In this document: positions 38,168 through 46,828 of the stretch, one piece after another
Position numbering within the stretch: the stretch's first letter is position 1
Layout of the letters: each line of letters starts with the position of its first letter
Source: Zobellia amurskyensis
GTDB taxonomy: Bacteria; Bacteroidota; Bacteroidia; Flavobacteriales; Flavobacteriaceae
DNA: 64,000 nucleotides
Reading direction: 5' to 3'
NCBI RefSeq assembly: GCF_009725985.1
Contig: NZ_RCNR01000019.1
Span: forward strand, 20,453 to 84,452
Notes under the pieces: model-generated
What the model saw: the letters and a program-made list of their open reading frames with translations, nothing else
What the model was told of the DNA's origin: nothing
Database searches by the model: none
Position numbers and translations under genes: made by a program

Positions 38168-40540
38168 ATGCAAAAACTGAATAAAATTCTATTTCTAGTC
38201 GGCTTTATGGTTCTTCTTTTTTCGTGCACTCAAGAAGAGAAAACCATAGAGATTTATGTTTCTAAAACCGAAGAAAATGACAAGGCAGATGAGGTTAATT
38301 ATAAAACTTTAGAAGGGGCAATTCAGAAAGCATCGGAATTAAAAAAAGATAGCCCAGAAGCTCATATAATTATCAATATCCTTCCAGGAACGTATTACTT
38401 ATCTAAACCAATTACAATACCCGCTTCATTGAGTAATTTGACCATTAAAGGCTCGGGAGCTTCAGAAGTTACTTTAAAAGGAGCTGTTCCCATACAATTG
38501 AATTGGCAGAAATATGAAGACCATATTTATGTAGCCAATGTGGATCAGACCTCAGGTTTCGACCAATTTATGGTCAATGGCAAACCACAGATTTTAGCCC
38601 GATATCCCAATTACGACGAAACTGTACAGTACTGGCAAGGCTTCGCGGAAGATGTTTTGTCTGAAGAACGTGTGACATCATGGAAGAACCCCGTTGGAGC
38701 ATATTTTCATGCTTTACATGGTGGTAGATGGGGTGGTTTTCATTTTCGTATTACAGGTCTTGATACCGATGGGAATCCAATTTTTGAAGGCGGGCATCAA
38801 AATAATAGAGCGTCCGAACCGCACAAAGAATTCCGCATGGTGGAGAATGTCTTTGAGGAACTAGATAGCCCTGGAGAATGGTACTTAAATACGAAGGAAA
38901 ATAAGCTTTATTATTGGCCTTTGGACGGTATAGATTTGAATGCAGCTAAACTTGAGGTTTCGGTATTGAAAAATCTAATTCAAGTTGTGGGTACATTGGA
39001 TAATCCAGTAAAAAATATAACCATAGAAGGACTAAAGTTTGAAAACTCCCAACGCACTTTTATGGACGAATACGAGCCTCTTTTAAGAAGCGATTGGATG
39101 ATATACCGAGGAGGAGCCGTTTTCTTTGAAGGAACGGAGAATTGCAAGGTTACCAATAACGAATTCACAAACCTTGGTGGCAATGTAATCTTGGCAAGTA
39201 AGTATAATAAAAACCTTGAGATCAAAGGAAATCACATTCATGATTCTGGTGCTAGTGCCGTCTCTTTTATAGGTGACCCTTCGGCAGTGAGGTCTCCTGC
39301 TTTTACTTATAAAGAGTTTGTTTCGGTAACCGAAATGGATACCGTATCGGGTCCTAAAAATGAACTGTACCCAAGGGAGTGTTTGGTGGAGGATAACCTC
39401 ATTTATAGAATAGGCAGAATAGAAAAGCAAACGGCTGGCGTTCAAATTTCTATGGCTATGGATATTACTGTTCGGCATAATAGTATTTATGATGTACCTA
39501 GAGCGGGTATCAATATTGGTGATGGTACGTGGGGCGGACATATTTTAGAGTATAATGATGTATTCAATACCGTATTGGAAACCAGTGATCATGGGTCTTT
39601 CAATTCGTGGGGAAGAGATAGATTTTGGCATCCCAAAAGAGGTGTAATGGATAGTTTAACTGATGCAAACCCCAATATGTGGAAATGGGATGCCGTGCAT
39701 ACCACCATCATTCGTAATAACCGTTTTCGTTGTGATCACGGTTGGGATATTGATTTAGACGATGGGTCTTCCAATTACCATATATACAACAATTTGCTGT
39801 TGAACAATGGCCTTAAATTAAGGGAAGGATTTGCTAGGGTAGCCGAGAATAACATTATGGTCAACAACTCCCTGCATCCCCATGTATGGTTCAAAAACAG
39901 CCAAGATGTATTTCGGCACAACATTGTCCAAAAGTCATATCAAGATATTAGGTTAGACGGTTGGGGAAAGGAATTGGATTATAACTTGTTCCCTAATGAA
40001 GTAACCATGATGAAATCTAGAGTGTATGATAGGGATTTGAACAGTGCTTATGGAGATCCATTATTCAAGGATCCTGCGCATCTTAATTTTTCCGTTCTAG
40101 AAAACTCGCCTGCTTTCAAAATAGGATTTAAAAACTTCCCAATGGACAAATTTGGCGTGCAAAAGCCCGAATTGAAAGCACTTGCCAAAACACCTGAAGT
40201 ACCAGAGCTAAAAAATGAATCGGAGAAAGGAACGGAAACTACACCGGTTGTAACCTGGTTACGAAATAAACTCAAAAATGTATCCTCAAAAGAAGAGCAA
40301 TCTGCCTACGGTTTAAAAACAACCCAAGGGGTAATTATCCTTAGCGTTTGGGCAGAAAGCCCAGCAGTCCAGAACAACGGCCTAAAAACTGGGGATGTAA
40401 TTATACAAGCTAATGGCGAAAAAGTTGAAGGAATAACAGATTTTTTTAAAGTTGTTTTGGAAACTAAAACACAGGAGAAATTAGACATTATTGTCGTTAG
40501 AAATCAATCTGAACATAAATTATCAATTAGAACCAAGTAA
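38168..40540 (+). CDS. GH141-like beta-helix lipoprotein with C-terminal PDZ domain
   Basis: The 790-residue lipoprotein (VLLFSCTQEE, Cys20) starts with a typical right-handed beta-helix entry (NYKTLEGAIQKASELKKDSP, NILPGTYYLSKPITIP), followed by an inserted domain (RYPNYDETVQYWQGF, HALHGGRWGGFHFRITG) and helix coils rich in N and G (AVFFEGTENCKVTNNEFTNL, IRNNRFRCDHGWDIDLDDGSS). This layout resembles GH141, whose founder is an alpha-L-fucosidase acting on rhamnogalacturonan II; xylanase activity also occurs in the family. About residues 700-788 form a PDZ domain (GVIILSVWAESPAVQNNGLKTGD, VIIQANGEKVEGITDF). PDZ domains bind peptide C-termini and are not expected on a glycosidase. It follows the lyase candidate by 15 bp. 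Confidence 0.82.
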   Translation: MQKLNKILFLVGFMVLLFSCTQEEKTIEIYVSKTEENDKADEVNYKTLEGAIQKASELKKDSPEAHIIINILPGTYYLSKPITIPASLSNLTIKGSGASEVTLKGAVPIQLNWQKYEDHIYVANVDQTSGFDQFMVNGKPQILARYPNYDETVQYWQGFAEDVLSEERVTSWKNPVGAYFHALHGGRWGGFHFRITGLDTDGNPIFEGGHQNNRASEPHKEFRMVENVFEELDSPGEWYLNTKENKLYYWPLDGIDLNAAKLEVSVLKNLIQVVGTLDNPVKNITIEGLKFENSQRTFMDEYEPLLRSDWMIYRGGAVFFEGTENCKVTNNEFTNLGGNVILASKYNKNLEIKGNHIHDSGASAVSFIGDPSAVRSPAFTYKEFVSVTEMDTVSGPKNELYPRECLVEDNLIYRIGRIEKQTAGVQISMAMDITVRHNSIYDVPRAGINIGDGTWGGHILEYNDVFNTVLETSDHGSFNSWGRDRFWHPKRGVMDSLTDANPNMWKWDAVHTTIIRNNRFRCDHGWDIDLDDGSSNYHIYNNLLLNNGLKLREGFARVAENNIMVNNSLHPHVWFKNSQDVFRHNIVQKSYQDIRLDGWGKELDYNLFPNEVTMMKSRVYDRDLNSAYGDPLFKDPAHLNFSVLENSPAFKIGFKNFPMDKFGVQKPELKALAKTPEVPELKNESEKGTETTPVVTWLRNKLKNVSSKEEQSAYGLKTTQGVIILSVWAESPAVQNNGLKTGDVIIQANGEKVEGITDFFKVVLETKTQEKLDIIVVRNQSEHKLSIRTK

Positions 40541-40556
40541 TCTTAAGTACAAGAAC

Positions 40557-42542
40557 ATGAAAGTAATAATGAAAGTGGTATTGTTCGCATTCGTTGCGAT
40601 GTTGACTTTGGGACAAGGATTAGCCCAAGAAAAAGAAGTAAAAAAACTGTCTGATGATGAGCGCATGGAATGGTGGCGCGATGCCAAATTTGGTATGTTC
40701 ATCCACTGGGGTGTGTATTCTATTCCGGGTGGCGAAAGAAACGGAGAAGTTTGCGGTGGTGGCGCCGAATGGATTATGGATAAATTGGACTATACTATTG
40801 AGGAGTATGAAAAATTACCACCCGTATTTGATCCAGTAAAGTTTGATGCCGATGAGTGGGTAGCTATGGCCAAAGATGCCGGAATGAAGTATATTGTAAT
40901 CACTTCAAAGCACCATGATGGCTTTGGTCTGTGGGATTCAAAAGTATCTGATTACGATATCATGGATTCTTCTCCTTTTAAAAGAGACGTCATCAAAGAA
41001 TTATCGGATGCGTGTAAAAAGCAAGATATTATCTTCTGTTTTTATCACTCAATAGTAGATTGGCACCATCCTCAGGCGCAGGGCAATTTATTCCCTAATT
41101 ATAATGCAGGTCAAAAAGACCAAACTGTTGTGAACCCAGAATTTCCAGAATACTTTAAAGATTATCTGAAACCACAAGTAAAGGAACTATTGACCAATTA
41201 TGGAGATATAGGTGTCGTTTGGTTTGATGGTGATTGGATCGCAGATTACACGACCGAAATGGGTAAGGAAATGTATGATTTTATCAGGGAGATTCAACCC
41301 AATACTATTATCAACAATAGAGTGGATAAGGGCCGTATGGGAATGGAAGGAATGGACCGAGAAGGTAATTTTGCGGGCGATTTTGGTACTCCTGAACAAG
41401 AAATACCGGCTACTGGAATTGATTCTGATTGGGAGTCTTGTATGACTATGAACGGGTCTTGGGGATACAAACCATCTGATGATAACTGGAAAAGCAGCGA
41501 AAAGTTGATTCAAAATTTGGTTGATATCGTATCAAAAGGAGGGAACTTCTTATTGAATATAGGCCCTGACGGTCTTGGTCAGTTTCCCCCAGAGAGCGTA
41601 GAAAGGTTAAAGGCAATGGGAGACTGGACGGATGTAAACGGTGAAGCCATTTACGGAAGTAGCGCAAGTCCTTATGATAGACCTGAGTGGGGCCGTTATA
41701 CAATTAAGGATGATATTCTTTATGCTCATGTTTTTGACTGGCCAGAAGATGGTAACCTAGTTATAAATAGCGATATCAAATTACAGAGAGCTACTTTATT
41801 GGCAGACGGAACCAAATTGAAAGCAGGTCTTACCGATAAAGGGTTGACCATTCAGCTTCCAAAAACGGCCCCTGATGTTGCGGTTAGCGTAATTAAAATG
41901 ACTTTGCTGTCTAATGATGATTGGGCGAACTTTGGAAAATATAAAGCTGCAAATGAGCAGTTGAAAGCACCTGCTAAAAAAGAGAACCGTGTGGTTTTTA
42001 TGGGGAATTCCATTACCGAAGGTTGGGGCAAGCACAATCCTGAGTTTTTTGAAAAAAATCCTTCATATATCAATAGGGGAATAAGCGGTCAGGTAACACA
42101 ACAAATGTTGTTGCGTTTTAGTCCAGATGTTATTGATTTGAACCCTAAAGCTGTTGTTATTCTTGCTGGTACGAATGACATCGCCGGAAACCGTGGTCCC
42201 ATCAGTATGGACCAGATTGCAAAGAATATATTCTCAATGGCTCAGTTAGCCAAAGCAAATGGTATTAAAGTGGTTCTGGCATCGGCATTACCGGCTAATA
42301 GTTATTCTTGGAGTCCATCTATTTCACCTGCTGATCAGATTGTTGAACTGAACAAAAGAATTAAGGGATATGCGGATAAAAACAATATAGTCTACCTAGA
42401 TTATTATACGCCAATGGTAGATGCGGAAAAGGGCTTAAAAAGCGAGTATGGTAGAGATAGTGTACATCCAAATCTAGAAGGATACAACGTTATGGCTCCA
42501 TTGGTTAATGAAGCTATTGCCAAAGCACTAAAAAAGAAATAA
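40557..42542 (+). CDS. GH29 alpha-L-fucosidase fused to an SGNH esterase domain
   Basis: I choose the ATG at 40557, 16 bp after the preceding stop, because a signal peptide follows (VVLFAFVAMLTLGQGLAQ); the ATG at 40491 lies inside the previous gene. The 661-residue protein has a GH29 barrel (WWRDAKFGMFIHWGVYS, YIVITSKHHDGFGLWDS, and GVVWFDGDW with nucleophile Asp224) and a small sandwich to about 470. An SGNH/GDSL domain follows at about 478-661 in canonical order: GNSIT with Ser485, GTNDI with Asn540, and DSVHPN with Asp634 and His637. One protein would thus release alpha-L-fucose and remove an ester, probably acetyl, from the same residue or its neighbour. It ends the first enzyme operon. 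Confidence 0.93.
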   Translation: MKVIMKVVLFAFVAMLTLGQGLAQEKEVKKLSDDERMEWWRDAKFGMFIHWGVYSIPGGERNGEVCGGGAEWIMDKLDYTIEEYEKLPPVFDPVKFDADEWVAMAKDAGMKYIVITSKHHDGFGLWDSKVSDYDIMDSSPFKRDVIKELSDACKKQDIIFCFYHSIVDWHHPQAQGNLFPNYNAGQKDQTVVNPEFPEYFKDYLKPQVKELLTNYGDIGVVWFDGDWIADYTTEMGKEMYDFIREIQPNTIINNRVDKGRMGMEGMDREGNFAGDFGTPEQEIPATGIDSDWESCMTMNGSWGYKPSDDNWKSSEKLIQNLVDIVSKGGNFLLNIGPDGLGQFPPESVERLKAMGDWTDVNGEAIYGSSASPYDRPEWGRYTIKDDILYAHVFDWPEDGNLVINSDIKLQRATLLADGTKLKAGLTDKGLTIQLPKTAPDVAVSVIKMTLLSNDDWANFGKYKAANEQLKAPAKKENRVVFMGNSITEGWGKHNPEFFEKNPSYINRGISGQVTQQMLLRFSPDVIDLNPKAVVILAGTNDIAGNRGPISMDQIAKNIFSMAQLAKANGIKVVLASALPANSYSWSPSISPADQIVELNKRIKGYADKNNIVYLDYYTPMVDAEKGLKSEYGRDSVHPNLEGYNVMAPLVNEAIAKALKKK

Positions 42543-42670
42543 TAAGATTAGCGGATAGTATTATTTTGCAGAAGCAAATATAAAATCGCTGTCATATAAA
42601 AAATAGATGTATAAAAACCATTGAAATTTTGATAAGAATAATAACTGATTTTTATTTTAAAAAACCTCTT

Positions 42671-42700
42671 TATAGCCCATTATACAAGTAATGGGCTATA
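42671..42700. terminator. 12-bp perfect hairpin
   Basis: Twelve-base arms (42671-42682 and 42689-42700) are perfectly complementary around a 6-base loop. The following sequence is AT-rich but lacks a clean T-run, so this may be a processing or stabilising hairpin for the upstream transcript in place of a terminator. Confidence 0.6.
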
Positions 42701-42732
42701 ATTTATATGTCTTGAACACTATATTATATTAT

Positions 42733-42784
42733 AAAAAGCCAAGAACCAATAACATTGTAATGAGATTGGTTTTTGGCTTTTTTT
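42733..42784 (+). terminator. Rho-independent terminator of the first enzyme operon
   Basis: Eighteen-base arms (42733-42750 and 42765-42782) pair with one wobble around a 14-base loop and run into a T-tract. It lies about 190 bp after the GH29-SGNH stop and about 60 bp before the next start. Confidence 0.85.
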
Positions 42785-42845
42785 AGATATGGTTAGTAAT
42801 ACTAAATGAGCCTTGTAGCTTATCGTTTTAAGTAATAATGAAAAT

Positions 42846-45155
42846 ATGATGAAGAGAACACTTCTGTTTTTATGCTGCTTTTTGACATTTGTAATAAATG
42901 CTCAAGAAAGGAATTATCTTCTACACACCGAGGACAATATTAAACAACTCAAAAATCAGATTTCTACTAACGAAGCGGTTCGTAAGAGTTGGGAAGAGCA
43001 ATATAAAACTGCAGAAAAATTACTTAAAAAAGACAAGTTAAAAGCAGCAGACTGCCAACTATTGGGTCTAGCGTATCGCATGACCGGCAAGCCTAAATTT
43101 GCAGAAGCTATAAAAGCTATTTTAATTGACTACACAAAAAAGGATACTTGGGAAGGGAAAGCCCTTCTTAGTAGAAGTCCACAATGGCAAGGAGGTTTAA
43201 AAACCTCCCATACCAGTTTCTATATTGCTATAGGTTATGATTGTATTTATAACTATTTGGAAAAAAATGAACGACAAGAAATTGCGGAAGATTTTGTTAA
43301 GGTAGGTATAACACCCGCTCGTAAAGATTGGTTGCTCCCCAATACCGATTTTCATACGTTCGATACCATGGGCCACAACTGGTGGAGTGCCTGTGTGTAT
43401 ATGGCAGGTTTTAGTGCTTTGGCCATTAGAGATGAAATTCCCGAAGCCCAAAAATGGGTAGATGAGATTGCGGATACCGCCAAAGAATGGGTAGATTATT
43501 CCGGTAGCGTACTTCAAAATAAGCCTCCTACTTTTGATAAGGATGGTGGGTTTTATGAAAGCATCAATTATGCTTCTTATGGTGTTTCTCAATATTTGTT
43601 GTTTCGCTTAGCCTTTCAATCGGCTTTGCCTAACGTAAAACAGGTTGACCTCCCTGTTCTTGATAAAATTGGCGATTTCTTTATTCAGACCAGTTATTAT
43701 GTGAAAGATGGTAAAGTCATGTCGGTTAATTTTGGCGATTCTTTTATCAATAAAACAGGTAATAGCTGTGTAACGCTTTTATGGAATCTTGGATATACTG
43801 CTGATAAATATGCTTGGTATATTGATAAGGTAAGTAAAGGTTCGGACAATGAAGGGATGCAATTGGGAACTCCCAACGGTTTACTGTTACACCCAAAACT
43901 GCCTAAGCTAGCCGATGATTTTGTTCCCGATTTACCAACATCACATTTGTATAAAGATATGGGCTGGGCAACCCTTCGTAACTCTTGGGACGATGATGCC
44001 ACTATGCTTGCTGTAAAATCAGGTTTTACGTGGAATCATACCCATGCAGATGCTGGGTCGTACATACTGTTTCATAAAGGAAAAAACTTAATAATCGATT
44101 CTGGAAATGCGTCCTACATGAGTCCGCTTTACACGGAATACTACTGCCAGAGTGAAGCACATAATGTGGTCATGTTTAATGGTGAGGGACAGAATAGAAA
44201 GGATATATACTTTGGAGTAAAAAACCAAGGGTCGCTCCATAATTTAGTAGAAGGCGATAATTTCAAATACCTTTTAGCCAATGCTACAGGACCGTACGCA
44301 CAAATATTATCTCGTAATTACCGAAGTTTCGTTTGGGTTGGCGATGTTATTTTGGTCATTGATGACCTTTTGGCACATGAGCCAGGTAAGTTTGAATGGT
44401 TGCTACACTACAATGGCGAATCAACTTTAAAAGGAGGTATCGATTTAACGATTAAAGAGGATGACGCCAAAGTTTTGGTTCGCCCGCTTTATCCAGAGAC
44501 TTTTCCTCCGGGAGGTGAACGTCCGCATGATTTTCCTGAACATATGGTACTGACGGAAAAAATGGGGTATGAAGACCATCACCCAGAACAAACAAAACCG
44601 TATTGGTCAATTAGTCATTTTGAAGAAACAGCTAGAACCAAATTTGTGTCTGCTATTATTTTGGAAGATGAGGAGAATAAAGACAACCTTCCACTTATAG
44701 AACGTTTTGAAGGGACGGACTTTTTAGGCGTTTCCATCACCCAAAATGGAAAGACTACACAAGTGTATTTAAACCTGTTGGCAGATGGGAGAATAAAGCA
44801 TAGGAACAGTGTGGTCAATATGAACGGATGGGAAACGGATGCCTACCTCACAGCCTTGACTTTCAAAGAAGGTACGGATTTGACCAAAACTGAAAATATA
44901 GATGAACTTTTCATAGGGCATGGCAGTTATTTAAGAAGAGAGGGGCAAACGTTAATGCACTCCCATTCAAAATATACAGCGCTCGTAGAGGATTTTAATT
45001 CAGAAAATTTAAAAGTGGAATTTCAAGGGCAGCCAAGCACTACCCTTAGTCTTTATAGTAAGAATTCAGGAACTTCGGTAAGCATAGATCAAAATGTAAA
45101 AGCCAAAAGTTTTGATGAGAACCTAAATATTATCCAACTAAAAATCAATGATTAA
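42846..45155 (+). CDS. Heparinase II/III-family protein, candidate polysaccharide lyase
   Basis: The 769-residue protein has a signal peptide (MKRTLLFLCCFLTFVINAQ, also startable at the second ATG). It then has an (alpha/alpha) toroid with THTSFYIAIGYDCIYNYL-type helices, DTMGHNWWSACVYMAGF (candidate catalytic Asn/His region) and GFYESINYASYGVSQYLLF (candidate Tyr). The C-terminal heparinase II/III sandwich contains WNHTHADAGSYILFHKG (His398, His400) and SEAHNVVMFNGEGQ. It is shorter than the lyase candidate at 35336 and clearly divergent, so it is a second, different activity, such as an exo-lyase or a different linkage. It opens the second enzyme operon and its stop overlaps the next gene by 8 bp. 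Confidence 0.85.
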   Translation: MMKRTLLFLCCFLTFVINAQERNYLLHTEDNIKQLKNQISTNEAVRKSWEEQYKTAEKLLKKDKLKAADCQLLGLAYRMTGKPKFAEAIKAILIDYTKKDTWEGKALLSRSPQWQGGLKTSHTSFYIAIGYDCIYNYLEKNERQEIAEDFVKVGITPARKDWLLPNTDFHTFDTMGHNWWSACVYMAGFSALAIRDEIPEAQKWVDEIADTAKEWVDYSGSVLQNKPPTFDKDGGFYESINYASYGVSQYLLFRLAFQSALPNVKQVDLPVLDKIGDFFIQTSYYVKDGKVMSVNFGDSFINKTGNSCVTLLWNLGYTADKYAWYIDKVSKGSDNEGMQLGTPNGLLLHPKLPKLADDFVPDLPTSHLYKDMGWATLRNSWDDDATMLAVKSGFTWNHTHADAGSYILFHKGKNLIIDSGNASYMSPLYTEYYCQSEAHNVVMFNGEGQNRKDIYFGVKNQGSLHNLVEGDNFKYLLANATGPYAQILSRNYRSFVWVGDVILVIDDLLAHEPGKFEWLLHYNGESTLKGGIDLTIKEDDAKVLVRPLYPETFPPGGERPHDFPEHMVLTEKMGYEDHHPEQTKPYWSISHFEETARTKFVSAIILEDEENKDNLPLIERFEGTDFLGVSITQNGKTTQVYLNLLADGRIKHRNSVVNMNGWETDAYLTALTFKEGTDLTKTENIDELFIGHGSYLRREGQTLMHSHSKYTALVEDFNSENLKVEFQGQPSTTLSLYSKNSGTSVSIDQNVKAKSFDENLNIIQLKIND

Positions 45156-46827
45156 GATGAAGACATTAAAGCGTGTTAGTCTGATTGCAATGCTATTAGC
45201 GTGTACACTCCAAATAGGGTGTTCATCAGCGGAAAAAACAGAAAAATTGGATGCCGATGTTATTATTTACGGAGGTACTTCTGCTGCAATTGCCACAGCA
45301 ATTCAATTGGCAAGAATGGATAAATCAGTCTTAGTCGTATGTCCTGAAAAACACATTGGAGGCCTATCTGCAAGTGGTCTGGGCTTTACTGATTTGGGAA
45401 ATAAAGAGGTTATTGGTGGTCTTTCAAAAGAGTTTTACCAAGAAGTATATAACCATTATCAAAATGAGGAAGCTTGGAATTGGCAACCAAGAAGTGAATA
45501 TGGTAATGAAGGACAAGGGACTACAGCAATTGATAATGAGTTTAAAACCATGTGGACTTTTGAGCCTCATGTAGCTGAGCAGATTTTTGAGAAGTTCATC
45601 AAGGACCATAATATTACCATCCTACGCGATAAATGGCTAGACCGAGAAAAAGGAGTTGAGCTTAAAGATGGTGAAATTGTTTCCATAACTATGTTGGACG
45701 GAGAAACTTACAAAGGCAAAATTTTTGTAGACGGTACCTATGAAGGGGATCTTATGGCTGCAGCTGGTGTTAATTATCACGTTGGTCGTGAGGCAAATAG
45801 TGTGTATAATGAGGAGTGGAACGGGGTTCAAAAAGGCGTTTATCATCACAGTCATAATTTTCAACAATTAAATATTAGTCCATATGTAATTCCTGGCGAT
45901 TCAACTAGTGGTCTGCTTCCCCGTATATCGGCAGAAGATCCTGGGGAGCAAGGTTCAGGCGATAAACGGTTACAAGCTTATAATTATAGATTGTGTACTA
46001 CCAATGCAGAAGGTAATGTTGTGCCTTTTGAAAAACCTGAAAATTATGACCCAAAGGAATATGAATTATTAAGGAGAGTCTTTGAAGGCGGTCGTTATTC
46101 TATGTTTGGAGGTGGTAAAATTCCTAATATGAAAAGGGATGTCAATAATGTAGGTCCGTTTAGTTCGGATAATATAGGAATGAATTATGAGTATCCTGAA
46201 GCTTCCTATGAGAAAAGACAGGAAATTTTAGACGAACATATTAATTACCACAAAGGGTTACTTTATTTCTGGGGCCATGATGAAAGTGTACCGGAAAGAT
46301 TTAGAGAGAGTATCAAAAAATGGGGGCTGGCTAAAGATGAATTTGCCGATAATGGCCATTGGCCATACCAAATTTACGTACGTGAGGCGAGGCGTATGAT
46401 CGGTGATTTTGTAATGACAGAAAATGAAATTCTGGGAAAAAGCAAAGTTCAGAAATCAATAGGAATGGGGTCTTACGCTATGGATTCGCATAATGTTCAA
46501 CGCTATATTACCAAAGACGGATATGTACAAAACGAAGGTGATTTGGGAATTGAGCCCGAAAAACCTTATCAGATTCATTTGGGAACAATCCTACCAAAAA
46601 AGGAAGAATGTAAAAACCTTATGGTTACTGCGGCTATTTCATCTTCCCATATCGCCTTTGGTTCCATTCGTATGGAGCCTGTGTTTATGATTTTAGGACA
46701 GAGCGCTGCTACTTTGGCAAGTATGGCATTGGATAAAAATATGGATATCCATGATATTCCTTATGAGGAACTTCAGAAAAAATTACTGGCAGACGGGCAG
46801 GTTTTGGAATACAATCCAGAAAATTAG
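45148..46827 (+). CDS. FAD-dependent oxidoreductase, lipoprotein
   Basis: The 559-residue protein (or 556 from the ATG at 45157) has a lipoprotein signal (CTLQIGCSS). A dinucleotide-binding start follows: ADVIIYGGTSAAIATAIQLARM, with VVCPEKHIGGLSASGLGFTD as the FAD-binding family signature. YEGDLMAAAGVNYHVGREAN and a C-terminal SSSHIAFGSIRMEPVFMILGQSAA segment match the FAD-dependent oxidoreductase family (PF12831 type) common in Bacteroidetes PULs. Its substrate in this context is unknown; an oxidation of a sugar hydroxyl or of a glycal-type product is possible. It sits between the second lyase candidate and the SGNH gene, with 1-bp spacing to the latter. Confidence 0.82.
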   Translation: MIKMKTLKRVSLIAMLLACTLQIGCSSAEKTEKLDADVIIYGGTSAAIATAIQLARMDKSVLVVCPEKHIGGLSASGLGFTDLGNKEVIGGLSKEFYQEVYNHYQNEEAWNWQPRSEYGNEGQGTTAIDNEFKTMWTFEPHVAEQIFEKFIKDHNITILRDKWLDREKGVELKDGEIVSITMLDGETYKGKIFVDGTYEGDLMAAAGVNYHVGREANSVYNEEWNGVQKGVYHHSHNFQQLNISPYVIPGDSTSGLLPRISAEDPGEQGSGDKRLQAYNYRLCTTNAEGNVVPFEKPENYDPKEYELLRRVFEGGRYSMFGGGKIPNMKRDVNNVGPFSSDNIGMNYEYPEASYEKRQEILDEHINYHKGLLYFWGHDESVPERFRESIKKWGLAKDEFADNGHWPYQIYVREARRMIGDFVMTENEILGKSKVQKSIGMGSYAMDSHNVQRYITKDGYVQNEGDLGIEPEKPYQIHLGTILPKKEECKNLMVTAAISSSHIAFGSIRMEPVFMILGQSAATLASMALDKNMDIHDIPYEELQKKLLADGQVLEYNPEN

Positions 46828-46828
46828 A

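Larger units (their letters stand above)
42543..42845. other. 303-bp intergenic region between two enzyme operons
   Basis: This stretch has two strong hairpins (42671-42700 and 42733-42784) in its middle and about 60 bp of AT-rich sequence before the next start, where a promoter for the second operon should lie. I saw no open frame of interest. Confidence 0.65.

Noticed and set aside
35336..45155. The two heparinase II/III-like genes as a recent tandem duplication
   Set aside because: They differ in length by about 170 residues and in the residues around the His-x-His motif, and unrelated genes lie between them.
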